Counted from the stretch's first letter, positions 7,570-17,684 are shown. The stretch is DNA of 39,770 bases from Pseudomonadota bacterium (GCA_021805275.1 JAJZFQ010000154.1:1-39770); one strand, 5' to 3'. The notes: generated by a model not told the origin, from the sequence alone. Numbers and translations are program-made.

Positions 7570-10500
7570 ATGCGCGCATGGCAGTTCTGGGTCGACCGCG
7601 GGGGCACGTTCACGGATGTCATCGGGCTGGCGCCGGACGGGCAACTGCACGTGCGCAAGGTGCTCTCTCGTCAGCTTGACACCACGGACGGTTCCGATGC
7701 CGGCATCGTCGGGATCCGCGGCATTCTGCAGGCGGAGCTCGGCCGGACCGATGGCTTCAGCGGCTGCATCCAGTCGGTGAAGGTGGGCACGACGGTCGCG
7801 ACCAACGCGCTGCTCGAACGGCAGGGTGCGCCGGTGCTGCTCGTGGTGACAGCCGGCTTCGCCGATGCGCTGCGAATCGGCTATCAGAACCGTCCCGATA
7901 TCTTCGCCCGGCATATCGTCCTGCCCGAGCCGCTCTATACGCGGGTGATCGAGGCCGAGGAGCGCATCGATGCGCGCGGGGAGATCCTCGCGCCGCTCGG
8001 GGCTGCGCGTCTGGCGGCAGAGCTCGCCGCGGCTCGCGACGAAGGGCTACGCTCGGTTGCCATCGTGTTTCTGCACGGTTGGCGGCATCCGCAGCATGAG
8101 CGGCAGGCCGCCGAGATCGCCCGCCGGTTGGGTTTCGAGGAGGTTTCCGTCTCGCACGAGCTTTCACCGCTCGTGCGCTTCGTCGCGCGCGGGGACACCA
8201 CCGTACTCAACGCCTACCTGGCGCCGCCGCTCGGGGCGTATCTGGAGGGGCTGCGCGCGGAACTCGCGCGGCTCGATCCGCACGCCCGCCTCGAGCTGAT
8301 GCAGAGCAACGGCGGCCTGGCGGCGCTCGAGCGGTTCCGGGCGCTCTCGAGCGTGCTGTCGGGTCCCGCCGGTGGACTCATCGGGATGGCATGGATCGGC
8401 GCGCGCAGCGGCATCGGGCAACTCATCGGCTTCGATATGGGCGGCACGTCCACCGATGTGTCGCTGTTCGATGGCGAGCTGCCACGTCGGTTCGAGCATC
8501 TCATCGCCGGGGTCCGCCTGCAGCAGACCATGCTCGACGTGCACACCATTGCCGCCGGCGGCGGCTCAATTCTCGCGCTGCGCGACGGACGTCTTGCTGT
8601 CGGACCCGCCTCGGCAGGCTCCTCGCCAGGTCCGGCCTGCTATGGACGCGGAGGACCGCCAACGCTCACGGACGTGCAGGTGCTGCTCGGGCGGTTGCGA
8701 CCGGACACGCTGCCGGCGCTCTTCGGTCACGACGGGCAGTCCCGCATCGATGCGACGCGGGTCGCCGAGGCGTTCGCGGCGCTGACCGCCGAAGTGCAAG
8801 CCGGCACACCGCCTGCGCCGGAGGCCCTCGCGGACGCTTTTCTCGATGTGGCGGTGGAGTCGATGGCCAATGCGATCCGGCAGGTCTCCACCCGCCAGGG
8901 ACTCGATGCGGACGCGTTCACGTTGTTCTGCTTTGGCGGCGCCGCAGGCCAGCACGCCTGCCGCGTCGCGGCGGCGGCCGGGATGCACCGGGTGCTGGTG
9001 CACCCGCTCGCGAGCGTGCTGTCGGCGTTCGGCATCGGCGTGGCCGACCGGCTTGCCGTGCAGCGGGCGAGCCTGCGAGCCGCGCTCGGCGAGGCGGCAC
9101 TCGAGTCGGCTCGGGCACGGCTCGTGGAGCTCGAGCGCTCGGCGAGGCGCGAGCTCGAGCCCTTCGGCGCCGATCCCGGGACGCTCGAGGTGGTGCAGCT
9201 GCTCGAGGTGCGCGCCGGCGACAGCGAGACCACCCTGTCGGTGCCCCCCGGAAGTGCGGACGCGGTCCGCAGCGCCTTCCAGGGCGCGCACCTGCGTCGT
9301 TTCGGCTTCGAAACCCAGGCGCTCGAGATCGTGATCGAGGCCGTGCGGGTCGAGGTGCGCATGCCATCGCTGGCGCGCGCGGCATTGCGCATGCCGCACG
9401 AGCGCCCCCCGGCGGACCTTCCCGAGCGGGCACGGGTCTGGTTCGAGGGTCGCTGGCAGGAGGTGCCCCTGGTGCCGGTCGGGACGCTGCAGGGGCCGAT
9501 CGCCGGGCCCGCCCTGATCGTCGCTGCGCACTCGACGCTCGTGCTCGAGTCCGGCTGGCAGGCTCGCCGCCTCGAGGATGGCGAGTGGCTGCTCGAGCGG
9601 ACCCGCACCGAGGCGCAGCATCCGGCGCGGCGGGCGAGTGCGCCGTGCGAGCGAGCCGATCCGGCGCGCGTCGAGATCTTCAACAATCTCTACATGCACA
9701 TCGCCGAGCAGATGGGCGAGGTGCTCAGAGCCACCGCGCAGTCGGTGAACATCAAGGAGCGGCTGGATTACTCGTGCGCGCTGTTCGATGCCGCGGGCGG
9801 GCTCGTCGCCAACGCGCCGCACATGCCGGTACACCTCGGTTCGATGGGCGCGAGCGTGCGCGCGGTGATCCAGGCGCGAGCCGGTCGGCTGCGCCCCGGC
9901 GAGGCGTGGCTGCTCAACAGTCCCTATCACGGCGGGACGCACCTGCCGGACATGACGGTGGTGACCCCGGTGTTCCTCTCCGGGGCAGCCGCGCCGGACT
10001 GCTTCGTCGCCTCGCGCGCCCATCACGCCGATATCGGCGGCAGCACGCCGGGCTCGATGCCGCCCTTCAGCCGCACGATCGAGGAGGAGGGCGTGCTGTT
10101 CGAGTGCTTCGCGCTGCTCGAGGGCGGACGGCTGCGCGAGGCGGCGCTGCGCGAGGCGCTCGCCACCGCCCGCTACCCAGCGCGCCGCCCGGATCAGAAC
10201 CTCGCGGACCTGCGCGCGCAGCTCGCGGCCAATGCACGCGGCATCGCCGAGATCGAGCGAGCCGTATCCCGCCACGGGCTCGCGGCGGTGCGCGCGTACA
10301 TGCGCCATGTGCAGGTCAATGCGGCCGAGTGCATGCGCGAGGCGATCGTGCCGCTGCGCTCGGGCGAGTTCCGCTACGAGCTCGATGAGGGGCAGGTGAT
10401 CGCCGTGCGCGTCAGCATCGAGGCCGGCCGCGCGCACATCGATTTCGCCGGCACCTCGGGCATGCATTGCGGTAACTTCAACGCCCCGCGCGCGGTGTGC

Positions 10501-11181
10501 ATCGCCGCGGTGGTGTACGTCTTTCGCACGCTCATCGCGCGGCCGATCCCGCTCAACGAGGGCTGCCTCGAGCCGCTCAGCATCCACATCCCGCCGGGCT
10601 CGCTGCTCGATCCGCTGCCACCGGCAGCCGTGGCCGCGGGCAACGTAGAGACCTCGCAGTGCATCGTCGATGCGCTCTACGGCGCCCTCGGGGTGCTCGC
10701 CGCCTCGCAAGGCACGATGAACAATCTCACCTTCGGCAACGCGCAGCTGCAGTACTACGAGACCATTGCCGGCGGCGCGGGGGCCGGAGCGGACTTCGCG
10801 GGGTGCGATGCGGTGCAGACGCACATGACCAACTCGCGGCTCACCGATCCGGAGATCCTCGAGCAGCGATTCCCGGTGCTGCTGCGCGAGTTCTCGATCC
10901 GCCGCGGCTCGGGCGGGGCGGGCCGCCGCCGGGGCGGTGACGGGGTGGTGCGACGGCTCGAGTTCCGCGCGCCGCTCGCCGGGGCGCTGCTGGCCAATCA
11001 CCGGCGCGTGCGCCCCTTCGGGCTCGCGGGCGGGCAGAGCGCGGCGGGCGGCGCCGGGCAGATCCGCCGGGCCGACGGGGCGCTCGAGCCGGTCGGGGCC
11101 ACCGCAAGCTTCGCGCTCGGCGCGGGTGATGTGCTTACGATCCTGACGCCGGGGGGCGGCGGATTCGGCGCGCCGCCATGA
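7570..11181 (+). CDS. 5-oxoprolinase (fused HyuA-HyuB type)
   Basis: The 1203-residue protein fuses a hydantoinase A half (residues ~1-690) to a hydantoinase B half (from about residue 697, beginning '[19 protein letters not shown]'). The A half has the actin-like ATP-binding segments '[11 protein letters not shown]', '[15 protein letters not shown]' and 'IAAGGGSI'. The B half has '[12 protein letters not shown]', '[15 protein letters not shown]' and '[11 protein letters not shown]'. Length and order match eukaryotic-type OPLAH, which opens 5-oxo-L-proline to glutamate using ATP. N-methylhydantoinase or acetone-carboxylase-like activity is the main alternative, but the next two genes (DUF969 and DUF979, proposed 5-oxoproline transporter subunits) support oxoprolinase. 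The stop overlaps the next start (ATGA). Cytoplasmic. Confidence 0.88.
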   Translation: MRAWQFWVDRGGTFTDVIGLAPDGQLHVRKVLSRQLDTTDGSDAGIVGIRGILQAELGRTDGFSGCIQSVKVGTTVATNALLERQGAPVLLVVTAGFADALRIGYQNRPDIFARHIVLPEPLYTRVIEAEERIDARGEILAPLGAARLAAELAAARDEGLRSVAIVFLHGWRHPQHERQAAEIARRLGFEEVSVSHELSPLVRFVARGDTTVLNAYLAPPLGAYLEGLRAELARLDPHARLELMQSNGGLAALERFRALSSVLSGPAGGLIGMAWIGARSGIGQLIGFDMGGTSTDVSLFDGELPRRFEHLIAGVRLQQTMLDVHTIAAGGGSILALRDGRLAVGPASAGSSPGPACYGRGGPPTLTDVQVLLGRLRPDTLPALFGHDGQSRIDATRVAEAFAALTAEVQAGTPPAPEALADAFLDVAVESMANAIRQVSTRQGLDADAFTLFCFGGAAGQHACRVAAAAGMHRVLVHPLASVLSAFGIGVADRLAVQRASLRAALGEAALESARARLVELERSARRELEPFGADPGTLEVVQLLEVRAGDSETTLSVPPGSADAVRSAFQGAHLRRFGFETQALEIVIEAVRVEVRMPSLARAALRMPHERPPADLPERARVWFEGRWQEVPLVPVGTLQGPIAGPALIVAAHSTLVLESGWQARRLEDGEWLLERTRTEAQHPARRASAPCERADPARVEIFNNLYMHIAEQMGEVLRATAQSVNIKERLDYSCALFDAAGGLVANAPHMPVHLGSMGASVRAVIQARAGRLRPGEAWLLNSPYHGGTHLPDMTVVTPVFLSGAAAPDCFVASRAHHADIGGSTPGSMPPFSRTIEEEGVLFECFALLEGGRLREAALREALATARYPARRPDQNLADLRAQLAANARGIAEIERAVSRHGLAAVRAYMRHVQVNAAECMREAIVPLRSGEFRYELDEGQVIAVRVSIEAGRAHIDFAGTSGMHCGNFNAPRAVCIAAVVYVFRTLIARPIPLNEGCLEPLSIHIPPGSLLDPLPPAAVAAGNVETSQCIVDALYGALGVLAASQGTMNNLTFGNAQLQYYETIAGGAGAGADFAGCDAVQTHMTNSRLTDPEILEQRFPVLLREFSIRRGSGGAGRRRGGDGVVRRLEFRAPLAGALLANHRRVRPFGLAGGQSAAGGAGQIRRADGALEPVGATASFALGAGDVLTILTPGGGGFGAPP

Positions 11182-11861
11182 ATCTCTGGCCGCTGCTCGC
11201 CATTCTCGTGCTGGTGGTCGGTTTTGCCGTCGGCCTGAACCCGCTCCTCGTCATTCTGGTCACGGCCTTCACGGCGGGGGTTGCCGCCGGCATCGCACCG
11301 CTGCACCTGCTTGCGGCACTCGGTCGTGCGTACAACGGCACGCGCTACGTCACGCTGATCTGGCTGATCCTGCCGGTCATCGGTCTGCTCGAGCACGAGG
11401 GGCTGCGCGAGCGGGCCCGCACGGTGATCGGGCGGATGCGTGCGGCGAGCGCCGGGCGGATCATCCTCACTTACCTCGCGCTGCGCCAGATCACCGCCGC
11501 GCTCGGGCTGACTTCCCTCGGCGGGCCGGCGCAGATGGTGCGGCCCATCGTGGCGCCCATGGCCGAAGGGGCCGCCGAGAGCCGCCTCGGGGCACTCTCC
11601 GAGCGCATGCGCCACCTGGTGCGCGCCTACGCGGCGAGCGCCGACAACGTCGGGGCGTTCTTCGGCGAGGACATCTTCATCGCCATCGCCTCGATTCTGC
11701 TGATCAAGGGCTTTCTCGCCCAGAGCGGTTATCACATCGCGCCGTTTCGCCTCTCGATGTGGGCTATTCCAACAGCGCTGCTCGCCTTCGCGATCCACGG
11801 GGCGCGGCTGTGGCGACTCGATGCGAAGCTCAGGCGCATGGCGCGCGAGGAGCGGCCCTGA
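11178..11861 (+). CDS. DUF969 membrane protein, probable 5-oxoproline transporter subunit
   Basis: The 227-residue, strongly hydrophobic protein has an N-terminal membrane segment (residues ~4-25), further segments around 27-50, 60-76 and 170-180, and one at about 192-207. 'RYVTLIWLILPVIGLLEHEGL' (in part) and 'TSLGGPAQMVRPIVAPMAEG' are typical of DUF969. This family is consistently paired with DUF979 and often with 5-oxoprolinase genes; the pair is annotated in databases as a 5-oxoproline transporter, on context rather than on transport assays that I know of. Both ends overlap neighbouring genes by four bases, indicating strict translational coupling. Confidence 0.85.
   Translation: MNLWPLLAILVLVVGFAVGLNPLLVILVTAFTAGVAAGIAPLHLLAALGRAYNGTRYVTLIWLILPVIGLLEHEGLRERARTVIGRMRAASAGRIILTYLALRQITAALGLTSLGGPAQMVRPIVAPMAEGAAESRLGALSERMRHLVRAYAASADNVGAFFGEDIFIAIASILLIKGFLAQSGYHIAPFRLSMWAIPTALLAFAIHGARLWRLDAKLRRMAREERP
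11847..11860 (+). promoter_or_regulatory. GAGGAG ribosome site with apparent CTG start codon
   Basis: GAGGAG at 11847-11852 sits five bases before CTG 11858-11860. That codon overlaps the DUF969 stop as CTGA, imitating the ATGA junction one gene upstream. The next possible starts (TTG 11867, GTG 11876) are 14 and 23 bases from the ribosome site and would trim conserved N-terminal residues. Confidence 0.5.
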
Positions 11862-12814
11862 TCGGCTTGCAGGACGTGTACGGGCTGGCCGGCGTCATGT
11901 TCGCCGGCTTTGCGCTGTACAGCGTGCGCGACCGCAGCAATCCGCGGCGCCTCGGCAGCGGCGCGTTCTGGGCGCTGGTGGCTGTGAGCTTTCTGCTCGG
12001 TTCCCGGATCGGCGCGGTGGCCAACGGCGTGCTCGTCGTGGCGCTGGTCTTGATCGGCGGCACCGGCGCCATGGGACGTGGCTCGAAGGAGCGCTCGACG
12101 GGCGAGGAGCGAGCGCGCCGCGCCGCGGCGCGCGGCAATGCGTTGTTCGTGCCGGCGCTGCTCATCCCGCTCATCGCCGTGGTGGGGACTCTCACGCTGG
12201 GACGCATCCGTATCGCCGGCGCTCCGCTCGCCGACCCCCGGGAAGTGACGCTCATCGCGCTCGCGCTCGGTATCGTCGTGGCGCTCATCGTGGCGTTGTG
12301 GCAAGCCCAGGCGCCGCCGCAGGCGGCGCTCGACGAGGGGCGCCGGCTTGCGGACATGATGGGTTGGGCGCTGATCCTGCCACAGCTGCTCGCTTCGCTG
12401 GGCGCCGTGTTTGCCCTGGCCGGCGTCGGTGCGGCCGTCGGGCACATCGCCACGGCCTGGCTGCCACTGGGCGAGCCGTTCGTCGCAGTGCTCGTCTATT
12501 GCGTGGGGATGGCGTTGTTCACCACGGTGATGGGCAACGCGTTCGCCGCATTTCCGGTGATGACCGCCGCCATCGGAGTGCCATTGATTGTGCAGCGTTT
12601 CGGCGGCGACCCGGCCGTGATGGGCGCGATCGGGATGCTCTGCGGGTTCTGCGGCACGCTCGTGACGCCGATGGCGGCAAACTTCAACATCGTGCCGGCG
12701 GTGCTGCTCGAGCTGCCCGACCGCAACGCGGTGATCAAGGTGCAGATTCCGACCGCGATCGCGCTGCTCGGCTGCAATATCGCGCTCATGTATGTGCTCG
12801 TGTTCCGCTTCTGA
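11858..12814 (+). CDS. DUF979 membrane protein, probable 5-oxoproline transporter subunit
   Basis: About 318 residues with roughly eight or nine hydrophobic segments ('YGLAGVMFAGFALYSVRD' at the start, 'NIALMYVLVF' at the end). The sequence pattern, with an RDRSNPRR segment after the first helix, is that of DUF979, the obligate partner of DUF969. The start is the unusual point: no ATG or GTG lies at the family-expected place, whereas a CTG there has a GAGGAG site at ideal distance and overlaps the upstream stop. TTG 11867 is the conventional alternative. An in-frame ATG at 11759 would need a 103-base overlap and adds residues that do not look like a membrane-protein N-terminus. Confidence 0.85.
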   Translation: MIGLQDVYGLAGVMFAGFALYSVRDRSNPRRLGSGAFWALVAVSFLLGSRIGAVANGVLVVALVLIGGTGAMGRGSKERSTGEERARRAAARGNALFVPALLIPLIAVVGTLTLGRIRIAGAPLADPREVTLIALALGIVVALIVALWQAQAPPQAALDEGRRLADMMGWALILPQLLASLGAVFALAGVGAAVGHIATAWLPLGEPFVAVLVYCVGMALFTTVMGNAFAAFPVMTAAIGVPLIVQRFGGDPAVMGAIGMLCGFCGTLVTPMAANFNIVPAVLLELPDRNAVIKVQIPTAIALLGCNIALMYVLVFRF

Positions 12815-12827
12815 CCCAGGACCTGGC

Positions 12828-13847
12828 ATGACCCCGACCATCACGATCGATTTGGCCGAGCGCTTCGCACGCATTGCACTCGGACACGTGAGGCGCGAAT
12901 ACCCCAACAAGCTCGATCACGTGCTCACGGATTCCGCGGACGTACGTTCCCCGCGCGAACTGCACCCGATCTTCTTCGGCAGCTTCGACTGGCACTCCTG
13001 CGTGCACGCGCACTGGTTGCTCGCGCGGCTGTACCGGCGCTTCCCGCAACTCGAGGCCGCCGGACAGATCCGTGCGCTGCTCGATGCGCAGTTCAGCGCG
13101 GTGAAGGTCGCCGGGGAGCTCGCCTACCTCGAGCCAGCCGCTGCGCGCGGATTCGAGCGGCCGTACGGCTGGGCATGGCTGCTGATGCTCGCGGGCGAAC
13201 TACACCGTCACGGGAGCGCCGAGGGGCGGCTGTGGGCCACTCGCCTCGCGCCGCTCGCCGAGGCGTTCGTGCGCCGCTTCGAGGCGTTCCTGCCGCTCGC
13301 CACCTATCCGGTCCGCGCCGGCGTGCACTCGAATACCGCCTTCGCGCTGCTCCTGGCGCGCGAGTACGCCGCCGCCACAGGGCATGCAGCGTTTGCGGAC
13401 CTGTGTGCGAGGAGCGCGCGGCGCTGGTACGGCGCGGACCGCGCCAGCCCCGCGTGGGAGCCGTCCCAGGATGAATTCCTTTCCCCGACGCTCATCGAGG
13501 CAGCTTTGATGTCGCAGGTGCTCGGAGCGGGGGAATTCGCCGCGTGGTTTGCCGGGTTCCTGCCCGAGGCGGCACGTGCTCTGCCGGCGACGCTGTTCAC
13601 GCCCGCCACCGTCAGCGACCGGACCGACGGGAAGATCGCCCACCTCGATGGCCTGAATCTCTCCCGCGCGTGGTGCTGGCGGCAGATCGGGGCGGCGCTG
13701 CCGCCGAACGATGCGTTGCGTGGGCCGCTCGAGGCGACGATCCGGACACATCTGGCGAGCGCCCTCGGGCACGTCGCGGGGGACTACATGGGGGAGCACT
13801 GGCTGGCGAGCTTCGCGCTGCTGGCGCTCGACCCGGTGAGTGCCTGA
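12828..13847 (+). CDS. DUF2891 protein of unknown function
   Basis: The 339-residue soluble protein has no signal peptide. The segments 'HPIFFGSFDWHSCVHAHW', 'YGWAWLLMLAGEL', 'HSNTAFALLLAREYA' and 'WEPSQDEFLSPTLIEA' identify DUF2891. It is rich in helices and in conserved Trp, His and Asp, compatible with an alpha/alpha-toroid hydrolase-like fold, but this is inference. It starts 13 bases after the DUF979 stop, so it belongs to the oxoprolinase-transporter unit and may handle a related cyclic or N-terminally blocked compound. ATG 12828 is preferred over an ATG at 12792 that would overlap the upstream gene and add unconserved residues. Confidence 0.85.
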   Translation: MTPTITIDLAERFARIALGHVRREYPNKLDHVLTDSADVRSPRELHPIFFGSFDWHSCVHAHWLLARLYRRFPQLEAAGQIRALLDAQFSAVKVAGELAYLEPAAARGFERPYGWAWLLMLAGELHRHGSAEGRLWATRLAPLAEAFVRRFEAFLPLATYPVRAGVHSNTAFALLLAREYAAATGHAAFADLCARSARRWYGADRASPAWEPSQDEFLSPTLIEAALMSQVLGAGEFAAWFAGFLPEAARALPATLFTPATVSDRTDGKIAHLDGLNLSRAWCWRQIGAALPPNDALRGPLEATIRTHLASALGHVAGDYMGEHWLASFALLALDPVSA

Positions 13848-13978
13848 GGCCTCCGGCGGGCGTGTTTTCCGTTTGCCGGGGCGGGAGCGTATAAGGGGTG
13901 AGGGATGTGTGCGGTGGTGCGCCACCGATATCGACGCGCCGGGCGGTCCCTGTGGGCCCTGGTGCAGGAGACACCGAG

Positions 13979-14332
13979 ATGGCTCAACGAATCCCGCGGG
14001 TCTGCGTCGCTCTCGGACTGCTGTGTGCCGCCGGCTCACTTGCACGGGCGGACACGCTGCGCTGTGGCAATCGGCTCATCGACACCGGGGAATCCATGGC
14101 GGCCGTGCAGGCGCTGTGCGGTCGGCCGGCCCTGGTGCAGCGGGGTGCCCAGTTCCACGCCAGCACCGTCGGGCCCGGCGCCGGTAATCCCGGCCGGTCC
14201 GACACGGCCGGTGCGGCGGTGCCGGTGCAGACGTGGACCTACAACCGCGGACCGCACAAGCTCATGGTGAGCGTGCGGTTCGTCAACGGCACCGTGGTTG
14301 CGATCCGAACGCTTCAGGAGTGGGGCTACTAA
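13979..14332 (+). CDS. exported DUF2845 protein
   Basis: The 117-residue product starts at ATG 13979, eight bases after an AGGAG site. A signal peptide (residues 1-~23, 'VCVALGLLCAAGSLARA') precedes the DUF2845 pattern 'TLRCGNRLIDTGESMAAVQALCG' (in part), with two cysteines that could form a disulfide. The C-terminal half has 'WTYNRGPHKLMVSVRFVNG', a short beta-rich tail ending in Tyr. The family is periplasmic and of unknown function. It is followed by a strong hairpin. Confidence 0.8.
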   Translation: MAQRIPRVCVALGLLCAAGSLARADTLRCGNRLIDTGESMAAVQALCGRPALVQRGAQFHASTVGPGAGNPGRSDTAGAAVPVQTWTYNRGPHKLMVSVRFVNGTVVAIRTLQEWGY

Positions 14333-14415
14333 CCCCGGGGCAGAGCGTCGTCCAGACGGCTGCCGGCGTGCACCGGTGCGTCGGCGGAACTTGAACCGCG
14401 CCCGAGGTCCGATGA

Positions 14416-14454
14416 GCGTCGGGGGCAGCCGGCCTCGCCGGCTGCCCCCGACGC
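14416..14454. terminator. 18-bp perfect hairpin between convergent genes
   Basis: Bases 14416-14433 and 14437-14454 are exact inverted copies of 18 bases separated by CTC, all GC-rich. It sits between the DUF2845 stop (14332) and the convergent stop of the BNR-repeat gene (14460), where a bidirectional terminator is expected. No T-tract follows on either strand, so termination could depend on stem strength alone or on other factors. Confidence 0.6.
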
Positions 14455-14459
14455 ACCGA

Positions 14460-17400
14460 TCAGGACCCCGAGGCCGGCAGGGCCGGCGGACTGTTCATCG
14501 TCACCGCCATTCCCGTCGGCAGCGTGCTGACCCCGGCGGCGTAGGCCGCACTGTTCCACGCCTTGACGTCGCTGACGACCGAGCCGTTGTAGCGGGTGAG
14601 CAGCTGCTCGATCTCCGCGTGATCGGCGCTGATCAGGGCGAGTACCTGGGCGCGCGGCTTCTCGCCCCACGGGCCGGCGCTCATGCCGTAGAGCGTCTCG
14701 ACGTGCTGGTGCAGGTGCGAGAAATGGCGCAGGAAGTCCTCCGCGGCGTTGTGCTGCGTGTGCGGGTTCCACAGCACGTCCTGATAGGCGCTCAGCGTCT
14801 TCTTGAGCTTCTTCGCCTGCGCCAGCAGGGCCGCATTGCGCTTCGCCCAGTGAGCGTCCGTGTGGCCGCGCGCCAGCACTCCGGCCAGCGTCGTACGCAT
14901 GGCCGAGACGTGGTTCAGCAGGCGATTGACCGCCGAGAGTTCCTCGCGCGCGGCCAAGCCGGCCTTTGTCGCGGCGCGGGCGCTGGCCAGGCTCACCGTG
15001 TAGCGCGGGTCAGACGTCACGGTGAGCGTCACGTGCTGCGTGTACGTCCCGGCATGCAGCGTGGCGGTGTAGCGGCCCGGCACCGCGCCCGGACCGAACC
15101 CACCGTGCCCGGGCGAACCGAGCGGCGGGTTGAGTTTGACCGGGGCCTTGTAGCGCAGATTCCACACCACCGCGTCGAAGCCGGCCTTGCCGGGTCCGTG
15201 CAGCGTCGTCACCCGGGTGCCGGCGGCATCGCGGATCGTGATGCGCACCGGGCCGTGATGCGCGGCCTTCTCGGCGGGCGTCGGCTTGATGGTCTTGGCG
15301 AGGTGATAGCTGATCACCGCACCGGTGGGCGCGTTCGGCGCGACGTACGCGCTCGGTCCCACGCCGTTGGTGCGCGAGGCCTGGAGCTCGACGCCGGAGG
15401 ATGCGCTGAACGCATGGAACGGTGCCTTTGCCACCGCGCCGTCGTACTGCTCGAGAGGCCGCAGGTTGTCGAGCACCCAGATGCCGCGGCCGTGCGTGGC
15501 GAGCAGCAGTCCGCGGTGATCCGGCGCGAAGCTCACGTCCCACACCGACAGGCCGTGCGGCAGGTTGGCGTGCAGCGGCTGCCAATGGCCGCCGTCGTCG
15601 AACGACACGTACAGCCCGGCGGAGATCGTGCCGGCAAACAGCAGTCCGGCGTGATTCGGGTCTTCGGTCACCACCTCGACGCTGCTCTGCGGCAACCCGC
15701 TGGTGATGCGCGCCCAGTGCTTGCCGTAGTCCGTGGTTCGATAGACGAAGGGCGCGTCATTGCCGATCTCGTGACCGTCGAAGGCCGCGTAGGCGGTCCC
15801 TGCCGCGAACGGAGAGGGCTCGACGTGATAGACGCGGGCCCATTGCGGTGCGCCCGGCGGAGTCACCTTGCTCCAGTGCGCCCCGTCGTCGCGACTCACC
15901 CAGACCCAGCCGTCATCGGTGCCGACCCAGATGACCTTCGGGTCGCTCGGTGCGAGCGCGATCGACTGGATGGTGTCGTACGTCTCCGCCCCGCTCATGT
16001 CGAGCGTGACCGGGCCGCCGCTCGGCTTCTGCTTGGCCTTGATGTTGCGCGTCAGGTCCGGGCTGATGACGCGCCAGTGCCTGCCGCCATCGGTGCTGTG
16101 GAACACCACGTTCGCGGCGATGTACACGTTCTTCGGATCGCTCGGGGAGACCGCCACCGGGGTGGTCCAGTCGAAGCGGTACTTCTGCGCGCCGGGGTGT
16201 TTGCCCGAGAGCAGCAGACCGGCCAGCACGTCGCGCAGGTAGGGGTTGATCTCGCGCTTGCGGCCGGTGGTGCGGTCGAGCGTCGTTGCGAAGCCATCAT
16301 CGGTCGTGGCGTAGATCATCGCCGCATTGCTCGGGGCCGGCACGACGTACTGGCCGTCCCCGCCGGCGACATCGAACCAGTCCTGTGCGCCGGTCACCCC
16401 GCCGCGGTCATAGTCGCTGCCGGCGCCGCACCAGGCATCGTTGTCCTGCAGACCGCCGCAGACCAGATACGGCCAGGGGTGGTTGGTCGCGCTCGCGGCC
16501 ACCTGGTAGAACTGCTCGATCGGCAGGTTATCGAGGTGGCGCCAGTGCTTGCCGGCATCGAGCGACAGATATACCCCGCCGTCGTTGCCCTGGATGATGC
16601 GCTTGGGGTTGTGCGGGTCGATCCAGATCGCATGGTGATCGACGTGCACGCCGGCATCGGCATAGAACACGTGCGCACCACCGTCCTTGCTCTCCATCAT
16701 TTTCATCGACAGCAGGAACAGCCGCTGCGGGTCGTTCGGCATCACCGCGAGCTGCGTGAAGTAAAACGGCCGCACGTCGCTGTTGTGGTTGTCGCTCACC
16801 TTGCTCCAGTGGCTGCCGAGGTCGTGCGAGACCCACAGCACGCCGCCCTTGGCCTGCAGCACCGCGTACACGGTGCTCGGCTGGCTCGGTGCGAAGGCGA
16901 CGGCGCTGCGGCCGATCTTGCCGGCGGGCAGCCCGTGGGTGAGCTTCTTCCAGTGCACACCGCCGTCGGTGGACCGATACAGTCCGCCGCTCTTGCCGCC
17001 GCTGGTGAGCATCCAGGCGCGCCGCTGCAGCGGCCACATGCCGGCGATCAACACCTTGGGGTTGCCCGGCTCGAAGGCGAGGGTGCTGCAGCCTGTGTGA
17101 TCGTTCAGGTAGAGCACGCGCTGCCAGTGCGCACCGTCGTCGGTGCTCATGAAGACCCCGCGCCGGGGGCCGCGTTTCCACAAATCACCGGTCGCGCAGG
17201 CGAACACCACGTTGGTGTTCTGCGGGTCGATGGCGATGGCCGCGATCTGCCCGGCACTGTGCAGGCCCTTGTCCTCCCAGCTCGCTCCGCCGTCCGGACT
17301 GAAGAAGATGCCCGCGCCATTGAGCACGTCATTGCGCGGATTGGCCTCCCCGGTGCCCACCCAGAGCCAGTTCGGGTTGCCTCCGGCAAGCGCCATCGCG

Positions 17401-17684
17401 CCGATCGACTGGGTCGGCTCGTGCGTGAAGATCGCCTTCCAGCTCGTGCCCCCGTCCTCGGTCTTCCAGACCCCGCCGCCGGCGGCCCCGACGTAGTACA
17501 GAGAGGAGTCGCCCGGTACGCCGAGCACGCTGGTGATGCGCCCGCCGGCGACCGCCGGGCCGAGGTCGCGGAACTTCAGTCCGTGAAACGGGGCCGGGTG
17601 CTTCGGTGCGGCTGTCGGGGCCGCCGTGGCCACGAGGCTGGTGCCCAGGAGTGCGGCGGTCGCCAATGCCAGGATCGGGCGCAT
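14460..17684 (-). CDS. exported BNR/Asp-box repeat (VPS10/sortilin-like) protein
   Basis: About 1074 residues with a signal peptide ('ILALATAALLGTSLVATAA'). At least ten Asp-box motifs of the S/T-x-D-x-G-x-x-W type are visible (for example 'KTEDGGTSWKAI', 'STDGGVHWKKL', 'SRDDGAHWSKV', 'TTDYGKHWARI'), forming two propellers of the VPS10/sortilin kind over residues ~40-720. A C-terminal region of about 300 residues has a beta-rich FlgD/Ig-like part and then a helical segment rich in Lys and Ala. These proteins are often called glycosyl hydrolases without proof of activity. ATG at 17684 has a GGAG site eight bases upstream; earlier in-frame ATGs lack one. The likely site of action is periplasmic or extracellular. 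Confidence 0.85.
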   Translation of the reverse strand: MRPILALATAALLGTSLVATAAPTAAPKHPAPFHGLKFRDLGPAVAGGRITSVLGVPGDSSLYYVGAAGGGVWKTEDGGTSWKAIFTHEPTQSIGAMALAGGNPNWLWVGTGEANPRNDVLNGAGIFFSPDGGASWEDKGLHSAGQIAAIAIDPQNTNVVFACATGDLWKRGPRRGVFMSTDDGAHWQRVLYLNDHTGCSTLAFEPGNPKVLIAGMWPLQRRAWMLTSGGKSGGLYRSTDGGVHWKKLTHGLPAGKIGRSAVAFAPSQPSTVYAVLQAKGGVLWVSHDLGSHWSKVSDNHNSDVRPFYFTQLAVMPNDPQRLFLLSMKMMESKDGGAHVFYADAGVHVDHHAIWIDPHNPKRIIQGNDGGVYLSLDAGKHWRHLDNLPIEQFYQVAASATNHPWPYLVCGGLQDNDAWCGAGSDYDRGGVTGAQDWFDVAGGDGQYVVPAPSNAAMIYATTDDGFATTLDRTTGRKREINPYLRDVLAGLLLSGKHPGAQKYRFDWTTPVAVSPSDPKNVYIAANVVFHSTDGGRHWRVISPDLTRNIKAKQKPSGGPVTLDMSGAETYDTIQSIALAPSDPKVIWVGTDDGWVWVSRDDGAHWSKVTPPGAPQWARVYHVEPSPFAAGTAYAAFDGHEIGNDAPFVYRTTDYGKHWARITSGLPQSSVEVVTEDPNHAGLLFAGTISAGLYVSFDDGGHWQPLHANLPHGLSVWDVSFAPDHRGLLLATHGRGIWVLDNLRPLEQYDGAVAKAPFHAFSASSGVELQASRTNGVGPSAYVAPNAPTGAVISYHLAKTIKPTPAEKAAHHGPVRITIRDAAGTRVTTLHGPGKAGFDAVVWNLRYKAPVKLNPPLGSPGHGGFGPGAVPGRYTATLHAGTYTQHVTLTVTSDPRYTVSLASARAATKAGLAAREELSAVNRLLNHVSAMRTTLAGVLARGHTDAHWAKRNAALLAQAKKLKKTLSAYQDVLWNPHTQHNAAEDFLRHFSHLHQHVETLYGMSAGPWGEKPRAQVLALISADHAEIEQLLTRYNGSVVSDVKAWNSAAYAAGVSTLPTGMAVTMNSPPALPASGS

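Noticed and set aside
8566..11001. 811-codon minus-strand frame under the oxoprolinase gene
   Set aside because: Arg/His/Glu-rich shadow with no domain or ribosome site; the plus strand encodes a complete recognised enzyme.
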